DNA from: Mesorhizobium sp. AR02
GTDB taxonomy: Bacteria; Pseudomonadota; Alphaproteobacteria; Rhizobiales; Rhizobiaceae
Direction: 5' to 3'
Assembly (NCBI RefSeq): GCF_024746835.1
Contig: NZ_CP080530.1
Location: forward strand, 496,001-560,000
DNA length: 64,000 nt
Part shown: positions 46,838-55,508 of the stretch, piece by piece
How positions within the stretch are numbered: position 1 is the stretch's first letter
Layout: every line of letters begins with the position of its first letter
Notes under the pieces: model-generated
What the model was told of the DNA's origin: nothing
Databases searched by the model: none
What the model saw: only the letters and a program-made list of their open reading frames with translations
Program-made: the position numbers and the translations under genes

Positions 46838-47092
46838 ATGTTCCGCTTGTCGAAAGACGACAAAGTTTCGCGTTACCCGCTCTATTGTGATGTGCCTGTG
46901 TTCGCAGTGTTATATTTCCTCAAGTCGACGATTCGGGCCCATTTGGATACCATTCTAAAAGTACATTTCCTTAGCATGGCGGTATTCCGTGTCGCATCAA
47001 TCCAAATCCCGACTCCAGGGGCGCTGATGTACGTTGCCATCATTGTTTTCAGTGTGGCGGCCTCCATGTCGCTCGTTGGAGTGCACCTATGA
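46838..47092 (+). CDS. Possible small membrane protein upstream of the amidoligase
   Basis: This 84-residue frame (start MFRLSKDDKVSRYPLYCDVP) begins downstream of the predicted sigma54 start. It has a hydrophobic C-terminal segment (ALMYVAIIVFSVAASMSLVG). Its stop overlaps the amidoligase ATG (ATGA), suggesting coupling. No ribosome site is evident and no family is recognised. It could be a leader peptide, a small membrane protein or a precursor substrate, or merely an open frame. Confidence 0.4.
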   Translation: MFRLSKDDKVSRYPLYCDVPVFAVLYFLKSTIRAHLDTILKVHFLSMAVFRVASIQIPTPGALMYVAIIVFSVAASMSLVGVHL

Positions 47093-48669
47093 CAAGTATC
47101 GCCCTTTCCCCAATCGGGGCGCTGTGGGGGATCGTCGGCGCCAAGACACACGGCACGGTGGAGATGGGGGCCGCGCTGAGACACCGCGGTTGCGACATGG
47201 CCATTGAGGAAGGACCAACATTCTCCTTTGGCGCCCGACATTCCGGTGAGATCTCGCCTATTTCTGTCGATGACGACATCGCCGTTGTCTATTCCGGTTT
47301 CCCATTTGTCGTCGATGAAGAGACAAGGATACCGCGTTATCTTTCGGCAGAAGGCATCAGGACGGAATTCCTCAGATTCGGCGCCGATTTCTTCCGAGTT
47401 CTATGCGGTCACTACGCAATCGCAGTCTACTGCCAGACTCGTCACCAGTTGATCCTTGTTCGCGATGCGTTCGGTGTGCAGAGCCTTTCGTGGGCATCAT
47501 CGAATGAAAATTTTGCCTTTTCGACGGAGTATAAGGCACTGTTGTCACTGCCGTGGGTTGAACGAAACCTTGACCACGATGCCGCCCACCGCTTCGTTGA
47601 TGACGGCTGGGCGCCAGCGGGGCGAACCTTTCTGCGGCACATTTCCATGGTGCTGCCGGGATCAATCCTCATATGGCAGAATGGAAATCTTGAGACGATC
47701 CACCTGCGTGAAGATTTGTGCAAGACACGCCCACCGTTCAAACCGATTTCAGTTCCTCACGTAGAAATGGCGGTTCGAGAGACGATCGGTTGGCAGGCGA
47801 ATGATTTTTCACCGAGATATGGGGTGATGCTTAGTAGTGGCGTCGACTCCGCGGTAATAGCGGCGACCCTGAGGCGAATTCGCAGGGATTCTGAGATTCA
47901 CACATTCACTGTCGGCTATGGTTACGACGATCCGGAGATTATCGGCGCGAGCGCGACGGCGAGCCTTCTTGGGACACGCCATCATGAAATCATAGTTCGG
48001 CCCGACGCCCTCACCGAACTACTGAAGGAAACTATTATCGCTGTGGACAATCCTGGCGGTTACGAAGAGTTCCCTTGCCTTTATGCTCTGCATCAGGAAG
48101 CGCGACAATTTGTGGACATCATATTCTCTGGCAATGCTGCTGACACGTTGTTTGCAGGCATGCCGTATCATCGGGATTTGCTTTCGACCGATGACGCAAT
48201 CTATCGGCGGCTATGCAACGACCTCACTGTTCGCGACGAGCGCCTCGCTGCGCAGGAACTCTTGGCTGGTAGACATGGTCTCTCTTTTCGGATGCCCTAT
48301 GCGGAACGCATTCTTATAGACTTGGCGCTTGAAGTCCCTGACTTTCAAAAACTCACCCCTGAGAATGATAAAATTATCTTTCGTGAGGCGGCGCGGCAAA
48401 TTCTGCCTGACGAAATCACCATGCGTCCCAAGCGGATTCAACAACTCCTCTATGACGACAGTATGTGGTCTTGGTTGGCCGAGCGGATTGATTGGATTTG
48501 CTCAAACGCCATTCTTCGGAAGCATTCCCTCGAAGACCTCGAACGGATAGCAATCCTCCCGCCCCGTAATGTCGCACTTACGGAAGAGAGCTTCAAAACC
48601 GCTTGGAATCTGGTCTCGCTTGCGACATGGGCGAGTATCTACCTGGCGGATAACGAGGCGCCTGGCTAA
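47089..48669 (+). CDS. Asparagine-synthetase-like ATP-dependent amidoligase lacking the glutaminase cysteine
   Basis: The 526-residue protein has an N-terminal class II glutamine-amidotransferase fold (GIVGAKTHGTVEMGAALRHR, RDAFGVQSLSW). The obligatory cysteine (normally MCGIVG) is replaced by Trp in LWGIVG and is not N-terminal. The C-terminal synthetase domain has the pyrophosphate loop LSSGVDSAV near residue 248 and IFSGNAADTLFAGMPYH. Relatives without the cysteine, such as beta-lactam synthetase and lasso cyclases, adenylate a carboxylate and close an amide with another amine. The gene heads a three-gene operon under a NifA-type promoter. Substrate unknown. Confidence 0.85.
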   Translation: MTSIALSPIGALWGIVGAKTHGTVEMGAALRHRGCDMAIEEGPTFSFGARHSGEISPISVDDDIAVVYSGFPFVVDEETRIPRYLSAEGIRTEFLRFGADFFRVLCGHYAIAVYCQTRHQLILVRDAFGVQSLSWASSNENFAFSTEYKALLSLPWVERNLDHDAAHRFVDDGWAPAGRTFLRHISMVLPGSILIWQNGNLETIHLREDLCKTRPPFKPISVPHVEMAVRETIGWQANDFSPRYGVMLSSGVDSAVIAATLRRIRRDSEIHTFTVGYGYDDPEIIGASATASLLGTRHHEIIVRPDALTELLKETIIAVDNPGGYEEFPCLYALHQEARQFVDIIFSGNAADTLFAGMPYHRDLLSTDDAIYRRLCNDLTVRDERLAAQELLAGRHGLSFRMPYAERILIDLALEVPDFQKLTPENDKIIFREAARQILPDEITMRPKRIQQLLYDDSMWSWLAERIDWICSNAILRKHSLEDLERIAILPPRNVALTEESFKTAWNLVSLATWASIYLADNEAPG

Positions 48670-48717
48670 CTATCAACCTGATTCGACAAAACAATCAATA
48701 TCAACTGGAGACGAACC

Positions 48718-49761
48718 GTGGCCGACTACTTTTCCTACTTAGGTCTACGACATTCTAAAGAAGAACTTATCCAACGGTTTGGACTTGAGCTGGATAAGTT
48801 AATGACGCTTGACTTAAACCTAACCGGGCGACCATCGTATCTCTATTCGCTGGAGCGGGATGGGTCAGGGGAAGCGAGTTCAACCGCTTTTGCACAGCTT
48901 CTCTTGAACTCTCTCGCCTCAAAGGATGTCGCTATTCTTGTGACCGGGTGGCCGGTTAGGTCTTCGATTGACGTTTCGATCGGCGAGGCCGATGGGCCGA
49001 TCGGGGCAGCGGCCATTGCGCGTGCTCTTCACTTGACGACTGGTGCAGTCTCCCTTGCGATGGCTCCCGCGCCTTTGGCTGCACAAGTTGCAGCAGCATT
49101 TAGAGCCGCAGGCGCCACGATCATCGATTTTGAGGCGTTCAAAAGGCTTTCAAAGGGGAACGAAAGGCTCTTTGGCGTTGCGATCGTCGGGCTAGATATT
49201 GATTGCGACCTGTCGAACTATTTTGCTGAACTGTTGCAAAACATCAAACCGAAGACGGTCATTGCGATTGAGCATTACGGCTTTTCGGCTGAGGGCAAGC
49301 CGTATCATGGGACCGGTAACGTTGTAGAACCAGGAATAGCGCTCACACATTCATTATTCGACCAGGCCATGGCCGAGGGCCTAATTTGCGGTTCGTGTGT
49401 CGACAATCCCAATGAGGTTGGAACGAGCCGTCTTCACGACGCTCGTGTTAAGCATCCACCCATGGCAAACGACTTTGCTAACCTTCTCGTGGGAAGCTCT
49501 GCCAATAGCGCAGCCTTTGCATTGTGTGCCGCGCTTGCAGGATTGTCCGCTACGCCCACAGCGGCTTTTCCCGGTAGTTTGGATGAAGCTGGGATCACAG
49601 CAACGTTGGCCCATGGAGCGATCGATCCCTTCAGCGGAACCGCGGATCCATCGTTCGGCGTCGATACGATTGAGAGCCCCTACCATGCGTGGATAGCAGA
49701 TCTTATGGGGCGGCTCGCTAAAGGGTACTGCGTGGCGACCGCACCGGAACTTCACTTATAA
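48718..49761 (+). CDS. DUF4392/D-glutamate-cyclase-like protein
   Basis: The 347-residue protein starts with GTG after CTGGAGACGAACC. The block AILVTGWPVRSSIDVSIGEA followed by DGPIGAAAIARAL, and IAIEHYGFSAEGKPYHGTGN, resemble DUF4392 proteins, the family of mammalian D-glutamate cyclase (D-Glu to 5-oxo-D-proline). Resemblance is motif-level only, and the family Arg-containing ERPG segment is EHYG here. In an operon with an amidoligase and a methyltransferase it may process an amino-acid-derived intermediate. Confidence 0.6.
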   Translation: MADYFSYLGLRHSKEELIQRFGLELDKLMTLDLNLTGRPSYLYSLERDGSGEASSTAFAQLLLNSLASKDVAILVTGWPVRSSIDVSIGEADGPIGAAAIARALHLTTGAVSLAMAPAPLAAQVAAAFRAAGATIIDFEAFKRLSKGNERLFGVAIVGLDIDCDLSNYFAELLQNIKPKTVIAIEHYGFSAEGKPYHGTGNVVEPGIALTHSLFDQAMAEGLICGSCVDNPNEVGTSRLHDARVKHPPMANDFANLLVGSSANSAAFALCAALAGLSATPTAAFPGSLDEAGITATLAHGAIDPFSGTADPSFGVDTIESPYHAWIADLMGRLAKGYCVATAPELHL

Positions 49762-49841
49762 ATGGCTCGGCTGCACAAGTCACCAATCCATCCAATCACT
49801 CGAAAAGGCTCATACGTTGAGCCTATTTGAGGAGGAACGAT

Positions 49842-50522
49842 ATGTCAGATCTTGATCGGGTCAGGGCGAGGCTTGCACTCAGCCAACAGCACACCTTTCC
49901 GCTGCACATGCAGGCGTTTGGAATGGACTTGGTTGTAAACGAGGGCGTTTTTTCCCCACGCGATTTTCACAGTTGGCGCTGGTATGCTGAGATCTTTCCT
50001 TCTGTTGCTGGCAAAAGCGTTCTGGAAATTGGGTGCGGCTTCGGCCTCCCAGGACTGTACCTCGCGAGACTCGGCGCAACATCCTTGGTTGCTTGTGACA
50101 TTGACCCCAAGGCCGTCGCTAATACGCTAGAAAACGCCGCAAGAAACGGCATCCGGAATGTAAAGGTAATCCAAAGCGACATCTTCAGTAATATCTCGCC
50201 AGATCAAAAATTTGATTTTATATTTTGGAATTGCCCATCGATCTTTGCGCCAAGCGACTACGAGTATAGGGACAGCCTCGAACGAGGGGCCATCAATCCA
50301 GGTTACAAATTGCTTCGCCGCTTTCTTTCAGAGGGCCCAGCCTTCCTCACAGAAGCGGGCAGTATCCTCCTAGGCTTGGCCAGCGATGCACGCGACGATC
50401 TCCTCTCAGAAATTCTCATGGCGAACGGTCTAGCCTCCGTACTTCTCGGATCTAGCTCCGACCGACACGTGAGCGTGACTTACAGGATTTTCTCAATCGG
50501 TAAAAGAAGCCGAAAGCAATGA
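49842..50522 (+). CDS. Class I SAM-dependent methyltransferase (small-domain type)
   Basis: The start at 49842 is fixed by a strong ribosome site, GGAGGAACGAT. SAM-binding motif I is VLEIGCGFGLPGLYLARLG, the motif II acid lies in ACDIDPKAVANTLENA, and the motif IV position reads FWNCPSIF. The last is a variant of the NPPY/NPPF motif of N-methylating enzymes. At 226 residues it is complete. It resembles the RsmC/PrmC-like group in layout, but the operon context points to a small-molecule or peptide substrate. It is the third gene of the NifA-type operon. Confidence 0.85.
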   Translation: MSDLDRVRARLALSQQHTFPLHMQAFGMDLVVNEGVFSPRDFHSWRWYAEIFPSVAGKSVLEIGCGFGLPGLYLARLGATSLVACDIDPKAVANTLENAARNGIRNVKVIQSDIFSNISPDQKFDFIFWNCPSIFAPSDYEYRDSLERGAINPGYKLLRRFLSEGPAFLTEAGSILLGLASDARDDLLSEILMANGLASVLLGSSSDRHVSVTYRIFSIGKRSRKQ

Positions 50523-50950
50523 TTGCATCGCAAGCCAACATAACTGGGACGTAACTTTTGTGGAAACCGACGATCTAAGCATTCTTATTGATTACGTCGA
50601 CCAATTCTATCGTGCAAATGGTTGCCTCGCGGATCGCCTCGGGTATTATATCGAGTTTGTTACGGTATTGCGTCTCAAGATTGCCCATTGCCTTTTCTAT
50701 TTCACCAATCCGGGGTGACGCTGACACCAAAACGGTCGGCGATGTTCTTCATCTCAATTGATGTGCGCGGAGGACGCTTCCGGAGCACCATCACATCACC
50801 GACGTGAGGCGGCCATATACTTGTCCTGTGTTGTTCCCTGTGTTCTTGGCGTCGCGCGCAGCAGCTTTCTCTGCTTCATACCCGGGTAACTCAAAATTCG
50901 TGCCACTCAGACCCGCTCTGCCGCACACTTGGAAACGCGGTAGTCAACCG
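50523..50950. other. Downstream region of the amidoligase operon
   Basis: It contains a possible small gene (50560-50718, separate entry). Beyond it nothing is supported. On the minus strand at about 50886-50904 TGGCACGAATTTTGAGT is another sigma54-like sequence with GA instead of GC at -12. Confidence 0.4.
50560..50718 (+). CDS. Possible small protein after the methyltransferase
   Basis: A 52-residue frame with GTG start reads VETDDLSILIDYVDQFYRAN and IEFVTVLRLKIAHCLFYF, and ends in a stop. Its composition looks like real protein and the open frame extends upstream of the GTG. It may be a short fourth gene of the operon or the truncated start of a larger gene. No family is recognised. Confidence 0.3.
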   Translation: METDDLSILIDYVDQFYRANGCLADRLGYYIEFVTVLRLKIAHCLFYFTNPG

Positions 50951-51230
50951 AACCACCTCTGCCTGTCCGCCAGGCAGCGAGGATATGGAACTGCTCGGCG
51001 GTCGACGGGCTGGGATTTGTAGGCATACGTCGCCTGTCGCTTGCGCATGATGTGGGTCATGTCGATGCCGGAGGGGATAACCACGGCGTTCGCTAGCGAC
51101 TTGAGGCCTAGCATCGATCGGATGCGGCGCTTGACACGCCGGTGATATTGTTCGACCCGATTGTCGAGATTCCGCCATGCCTGGAGCGACAATGTCGTGG
51201 CAGGCAATGACCTCCTCTGCCGCATGCAAT
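50951..51230 (-). pseudogene. IS6-family transposase C-terminal relic
   Basis: The frame reads NRVEQYHRRVKRRIRSMLGL, then KSLANAVVIPSGIDMTHIM and RKRQATYAYKSQ. This is the C-terminal end of an IS6-type transposase with the catalytic Glu in RVEQYH. The N-terminal two thirds are absent; sequence beyond 51180 does not match. Confidence 0.85.
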
Positions 51231-51634
51231 CGGTTAGGCTATGGATTAAGTATCCTGTTCGCTGGATGGGATGGATTGCGCGGCGGTTTCGGCGCCGGGT
51301 CGTTTTGCTTGTGCCTTTTGGTGCAGAAGCTATTTGGCGTCAAACCCGGAGCAGAGCCAGCTTACCCTTGCAATCAGATGCGCGGCGTAGCTCGTCTATT
51401 ATCGACCACTGGTTGGTGTAGACGGTGGCCGACGCACGTTACGCGCCCGAGCGTTGCAATGATCAGACGGAATCGCAATAACGATAATGCGTTCAGTACT
51501 CGGCGATAGCGAACTCATCTCACCGATCCTCCGTGAAGGACATTTTCCACTGACAAGTGGAACTTGTTGTCTGCTTAGGCGCGATGCAATCAAACGGACT
51601 TACTAAAAGATCTCAAACTGCCCCCATCCGATGC
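51231..51634. other. Region without a supported gene
   Basis: Short frames on both strands lack motifs. The stretch separates the IS6 relic from the DUF917 gene end. I see nothing to annotate. Confidence 0.35.
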
Positions 51635-52720
51635 CTACGATGCGAAATTGAACGGCTTGTAATCCCTGTCGTAGCCGAAATAGCGAGGTCCTACGAGGGC
51701 GATGCCCTCCGGTGTCCGCCATTGCGGATTGCATGGTATGGCCAGGGCCACCAACCGCAGGCCGTATTTCAGCGAATCTGTTGTCACCGGGTTGCCGCTG
51801 TCGGGTTCGACCAGAGTAATCAGATCTGGTGTGGTGACCAGAACTTCACCGTCGCGCTCGGCCATCAGGAATTCGTTCTGGAAGTCGAGCTTGAAGGTGT
51901 GGCCGCGCCAGTCTTCGAGTCCGTCAAAACGGGCAGTGCCGCGGGCGAAACCACCGACCGTGCGTCGGTCAATGTCCTTGAGCCTTCCATGGAAGACGAT
52001 CTTGGCGCCGAGCATGTCGACAACGGCCGCAACTGGGTCTTCATGTACCGCCCGGGCATCGCGCAGCGTCAGGCCGAGATTGGCGCAGAGCGTCACGGTG
52101 CCGCGCACCACCGCTCTTTTCGCCACTGCTCCGCTCATCGGATAGAAGGCGAGCAGCGCCGAGCCGCCCATTTCGATCGTGGCCGCGCGCGCTAGCCGTT
52201 CGGTCCAGGCGTTGCTGACGGTTTCGAGCACGATTGAGTTGCCCTTGTCATCGCAAAGCACCATCGGTGTCGACGAGACGCCGTGCATGGTGAAAGTTAC
52301 CATCTGCAGTTCCGGATAGGCGCGGCCCATGCCGTCGCCATCGACCAGCGGCAGACCGCTCGCGGCCGCGACCACGAACGGTATCGTCGAGTTGATGCCC
52401 CCAGCTTCGATGCAGAGGACCGCATCGATCTTGCGGCCCATCCGCTGTTCGAGTTGCCGGAAGGCGTTCATCAACTCATTGCCCTGCGGGAGCTTTTCGG
52501 TCATCACCGTCGGCGCGCCCATCATGCAAACGGGCACGACCAAGGCATCGTCGGAGAGTTCGCCGACATCGATGATCTTCACCGGCCCATGCTTACGGAT
52601 CGCTTGCTGCGCCATCAGTTTGCCGACATAGGGATCGCCGCCACCGCCGGTGCCCAAGATCGCGCCGCCGACGGCGATGTCGTCCATATCCTCGGCATAG
52701 ACGGTCCGTAGAGTCTTCAT
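51635..52720 (-). CDS. DUF917-family protein (hydantoinase/oxoprolinase operon partner)
   Basis: The 361-residue protein shows the DUF917 pattern: MDDIAVGGAILGTGGGGDPY, MMGAPTVMTEKLP, GLPLVDGDGMGRAYPELQM and an end region YFGYDRDYKPF. DUF917 proteins are regularly encoded beside hydantoinase A-type proteins, as here, and are thought to act with them on cyclic amides or related substrates, though their activity is poorly known. It is the last gene of the minus-strand ABC transporter unit, separated from the hydantoinase gene by about 320 bp. Confidence 0.88.
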   Translation of the reverse strand: MKTLRTVYAEDMDDIAVGGAILGTGGGGDPYVGKLMAQQAIRKHGPVKIIDVGELSDDALVVPVCMMGAPTVMTEKLPQGNELMNAFRQLEQRMGRKIDAVLCIEAGGINSTIPFVVAAASGLPLVDGDGMGRAYPELQMVTFTMHGVSSTPMVLCDDKGNSIVLETVSNAWTERLARAATIEMGGSALLAFYPMSGAVAKRAVVRGTVTLCANLGLTLRDARAVHEDPVAAVVDMLGAKIVFHGRLKDIDRRTVGGFARGTARFDGLEDWRGHTFKLDFQNEFLMAERDGEVLVTTPDLITLVEPDSGNPVTTDSLKYGLRLVALAIPCNPQWRTPEGIALVGPRYFGYDRDYKPFNFAS

Positions 52721-53041
52721 GATTCTGATCCTGTCAAAACTGTTTGAAAATGAGTTCGGGATAGCCCGAGGCTTTCGGCCCGACGATTTTCAGCGCCCGC
52801 GGCGGCATCCATCAGGCGTACGCTGCCAGGCCGATGATGGCGGTCGCGCCGATACCGCCGACTTCGCCTACCCGGCCATCGACGGGCAGTGCTTTGAGCG
52901 GCATGACAAGGATCTTCGCACGCCGGAGCACTTCACGAGTCCGGAGCATGCCGACACACCGATTGCCGCTGTCGGCGCCGAGCGGCGCAGCGCCTAGCGC
53001 CAGCGGCACGGGACCTACCTGGTTCCTTGAGTCTCACAGGA
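52721..53041 (-). other. Gap between hydantoinase and DUF917 genes, possible gene relic
   Basis: On the minus strand a frame reads KILVMPLKALPVDGRVGEVG then GIGATAIIGLAAYA with a stop near 52816. It ends like a real protein and its position in the operon suggests a small or truncated gene. I cannot name the family. The gap is long for an operon otherwise packed with overlaps. Confidence 0.35.
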
Positions 53042-54589
53042 TCACGCGACATGCAATTCACCCACGGCTTTGACGCGCACGCGCGTGGCATTGCCTGGCA
53101 GATAGGCGAGCGGCACATCCTCTACATCGACGATCTCGACGCTGTCGCGCGACGCGCCCGCTGCCACAGCGGCATCGATGGCACGCGCCTTGGCATCGTC
53201 GAGCGCCTGATCGCGGCCGATTTCGGCCAGCGCGTAGACGCGATCGATCTCGCCGGAGACCTGGGCGATTGCAGCCCCGACGGCATTGGCGACACCGAAA
53301 TGGTTGGGCTTGATGACCTCAAGGCCGCCGATCGGACCATTGACCAGGATCGAACCGCCCCCGACGACGATGACGGGAAGGGGGCCGGGCGAAAGGCGCG
53401 AGCGCTCCACGCAATCCTCCAGCATGGAAAGGATTTTCGCCTGGGTGCGGTCGAGCAGGTCTTTCGGCAATTGCGCCACCCTGGCCTTGTCGCCAAGCTC
53501 GGCATTGCCGGCAGCAACGGTGATGTCGGTCGTGGTCAGCGTCTCGCCGCCAAAGATCAGCGCCTCGGTGTTGATGCGATAACCGACCGAGGTCGGGCCG
53601 ACCTTGACGCCATGTTCGCCGTCCACCACCAGCGAGCCGCCGCCGAGGCCAATCGAAAACACATCCGGCATGCGGAAATTGGTGCGCACCCCACCCACTT
53701 CGACGGCAACCGTCGCCTGGCGCGGGAAGCCGTTCTGCAGCGAACCGACGTCCGACGTCGTGCCGCCGATATCGACAACGATAGCGTCATCGACACCCGA
53801 CAGGAAAGCGGCACCACGCATGGAATTGGTCGGCCCTGAGGCGAAGGTGAGCACCGGGAATTTCTCGGCAAAGGCCGCGTCCATAAGCGTGCCGTCATTC
53901 TGGGTCAGGAAGAAGCGGCCCCTGATGCCGGTCTCGGCAATGGCCTTGCGGAAGGCTTCGATTACGTGGGCCGAGAGATCGCGAAGGCAAGCATTCATGA
54001 TCGCCGCATTTTCGCGCTCGAGCAGGCCGATGCGGCCGATATCGGAGGAAAGGGTGATATGCGCACCCGGCAGCGCCTTGGCGAAAATCTCGCCGGCGCG
54101 CTTCTCGAATTCGTTGGAAACCGGCGATAGGACCGAGGTGATAGCGATCGAATTGATGCCTCTCACCTTGATCTCCGCGGCGATGCCCAAGAGCTCTTCT
54201 TCGTTGAGCGGGGAGATCACCCGACCATCGAATTCATTGCCGCCATGGGCAAGCCAGGCATGGTTGCCGATCGCCGTCTTCAGGTCCTCGGGCCAATCGA
54301 CCATCGGCGGCAGCGAGGCGGTCGCTGGCAGGCCGAGGCGAACCGCAGCCGTCGGCGCCAAATCGCGGCGCTGTACGACGGCATTGGTGAAATGCGTGGT
54401 GCCGATCATCACCACATCGACGGCACTTGCCGCCATTCTGGATGCGGCCAGCACATCCTTCAGCGCATTGACGACGCCGCTCATGACATCGGCCGTGGTT
54501 GCGGACTTGACGCCGGCCACCACTTGCGTGCCATCCATCACGACGGCATCGGTATTGGTGCCACCGACATCGATCCCAATTCTAATCAT
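53042..54589 (-). CDS. Hydantoinase/5-oxoprolinase HyuA-type subunit
   Basis: The start at 54589 (MIRIGIDVGGTNTDAVVMDG) is chosen because the ATP-binding sugar-kinase-like fold begins there; the ATG overlaps the end of the upstream ABC gene by 8 bp. The family blocks ITSVLSPVSNEFEKRAGEI, VDIGGTTSDVGSLQNGF and GLGGGSLVV are present. At 515 residues it is shorter than HyuA of about 680, corresponding to the stand-alone type that pairs with DUF917. It probably opens a cyclic amide (hydantoin, oxoproline or lactam) at the expense of ATP. The substrate is presumably imported by the adjacent transporter. Confidence 0.87.
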   Translation of the reverse strand: MIRIGIDVGGTNTDAVVMDGTQVVAGVKSATTADVMSGVVNALKDVLAASRMAASAVDVVMIGTTHFTNAVVQRRDLAPTAAVRLGLPATASLPPMVDWPEDLKTAIGNHAWLAHGGNEFDGRVISPLNEEELLGIAAEIKVRGINSIAITSVLSPVSNEFEKRAGEIFAKALPGAHITLSSDIGRIGLLERENAAIMNACLRDLSAHVIEAFRKAIAETGIRGRFFLTQNDGTLMDAAFAEKFPVLTFASGPTNSMRGAAFLSGVDDAIVVDIGGTTSDVGSLQNGFPRQATVAVEVGGVRTNFRMPDVFSIGLGGGSLVVDGEHGVKVGPTSVGYRINTEALIFGGETLTTTDITVAAGNAELGDKARVAQLPKDLLDRTQAKILSMLEDCVERSRLSPGPLPVIVVGGGSILVNGPIGGLEVIKPNHFGVANAVGAAIAQVSGEIDRVYALAEIGRDQALDDAKARAIDAAVAAGASRDSVEIVDVEDVPLAYLPGNATRVRVKAVGELHVA

Positions 54590-55508
54590 CCTGGTTGTTC
54601 CTCGTTGAAGTCTTGTTTGCATTCGACGCCTGAGCGGCGGCGGAGGCTCCCCTGAGTTCGATGAGTTTCTCGGCCGTCGGAATCTCACCGTCGATCAGCT
54701 GAATCTTGGGGCGCATCGCAACCTCCTCGGCCGAGATCACCGGCACCGAGGCGAGAAGCAGTTGCGTGTAGGCATGCTGGGGACGGTAGAAGACCTCGTC
54801 GGTCTTCCCGGTCTCGACGAGCTTGCCCCGATAGAGGATGCCGACACGGCTGGCGAAATTGCGCATCAGGCTGAGATCGTGCGAGATGAAAAGATAGGTC
54901 AGGTCGAGCCGCCGGCCGAGATCGACCAGCAGGTCGATGACCTTGGCCTGTACCGATACGTCGAGCGCCGAAGTCGGCTCGTCCAGCACCAGCAGTTTCG
55001 GCGCCACAGCGAGTGCGCGGGCAATGGCGACGCGCTGTTTCTGACCGCCGGAAAGCTCATGCGGAAAACGCTCGGCGAAATTTGCCGGCAATTGCACCAT
55101 TTCCAGCAATTCCGAAATCCGTTGCGCGCGCTGCAGCGACGGGAAGCCATGGGCGTCGAGCGGGACAGCGACCGACTGGCCCACTGTCCGCCGCGGGTTC
55201 AGCGATGAGCCCGGGTTCTGGAACACCATCTGGACTTTCTTGCCATGGGCGCGCGAATGCGCACCGGCCGCGATCATCTCGCCGTCGATCCGGATTTCGC
55301 CATAGCTCGGCGTCTCCAGCCCCATGATTAGCCGTGCGATCGTCGACTTGCCCGAACCGCTTTCGCCGGCGAGGCCATAGACGGCGCCGCGCTCGATAGA
55401 GAAACAGACGTCGTCCACCGCGCGCACTTCGCCAATGTGACGGCCAAGTGCGTTGCGGATTGGGAAGCACCGCGACAGGTTACGGATTTCGAGCATCGGC
55501 CCAGTCAT
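54582..55508 (-). CDS. Peptide/oligopeptide ABC transporter ATP-binding protein 2 (DppF/OppF-like)
   Basis: The 308-residue protein has Walker A GESGSGKST, signature LSGGQKQRVAIARAL, Walker B LLVLDEPTSALD and the switch His in FISHDLS. The C-terminal oligopeptide-transporter extension (RPQHAYTQLLLASVP) is typical of nickel/peptide importers. It overlaps the preceding ATPase gene by 4 bp and the hydantoinase gene by 8 bp. It energises import together with the next ATPase and two permeases. Confidence 0.93.
   Translation of the reverse strand: MTGPMLEIRNLSRCFPIRNALGRHIGEVRAVDDVCFSIERGAVYGLAGESGSGKSTIARLIMGLETPSYGEIRIDGEMIAAGAHSRAHGKKVQMVFQNPGSSLNPRRTVGQSVAVPLDAHGFPSLQRAQRISELLEMVQLPANFAERFPHELSGGQKQRVAIARALAVAPKLLVLDEPTSALDVSVQAKVIDLLVDLGRRLDLTYLFISHDLSLMRNFASRVGILYRGKLVETGKTDEVFYRPQHAYTQLLLASVPVISAEEVAMRPKIQLIDGEIPTAEKLIELRGASAAAQASNANKTSTRNNQDD

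Larger units (their letters stand above)
46577..47088. other. Leader and control region of the amidoligase operon
   Basis: This region holds a TGT-N10-ACA site and a -24/-12 promoter, listed separately, with a predicted start near 46817. A small open frame (46838-47092) lies between the promoter and the amidoligase gene. An ATG at 46721 in the same frame lies upstream of the predicted start and would not be on that transcript. Confidence 0.55.

Noticed and set aside
48670..48717. Sequence ACAAAACAATCAATATCAACT resembling the 3' half of a nod box
   Set aside because: Only about ten bases match, the 5' half is absent, and the space between the two genes is too short for a nod promoter.
53604..54608. 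334-codon plus-strand frame opposite the hydantoinase gene
   Set aside because: It is antisense shadow of a gene with clear family motifs.
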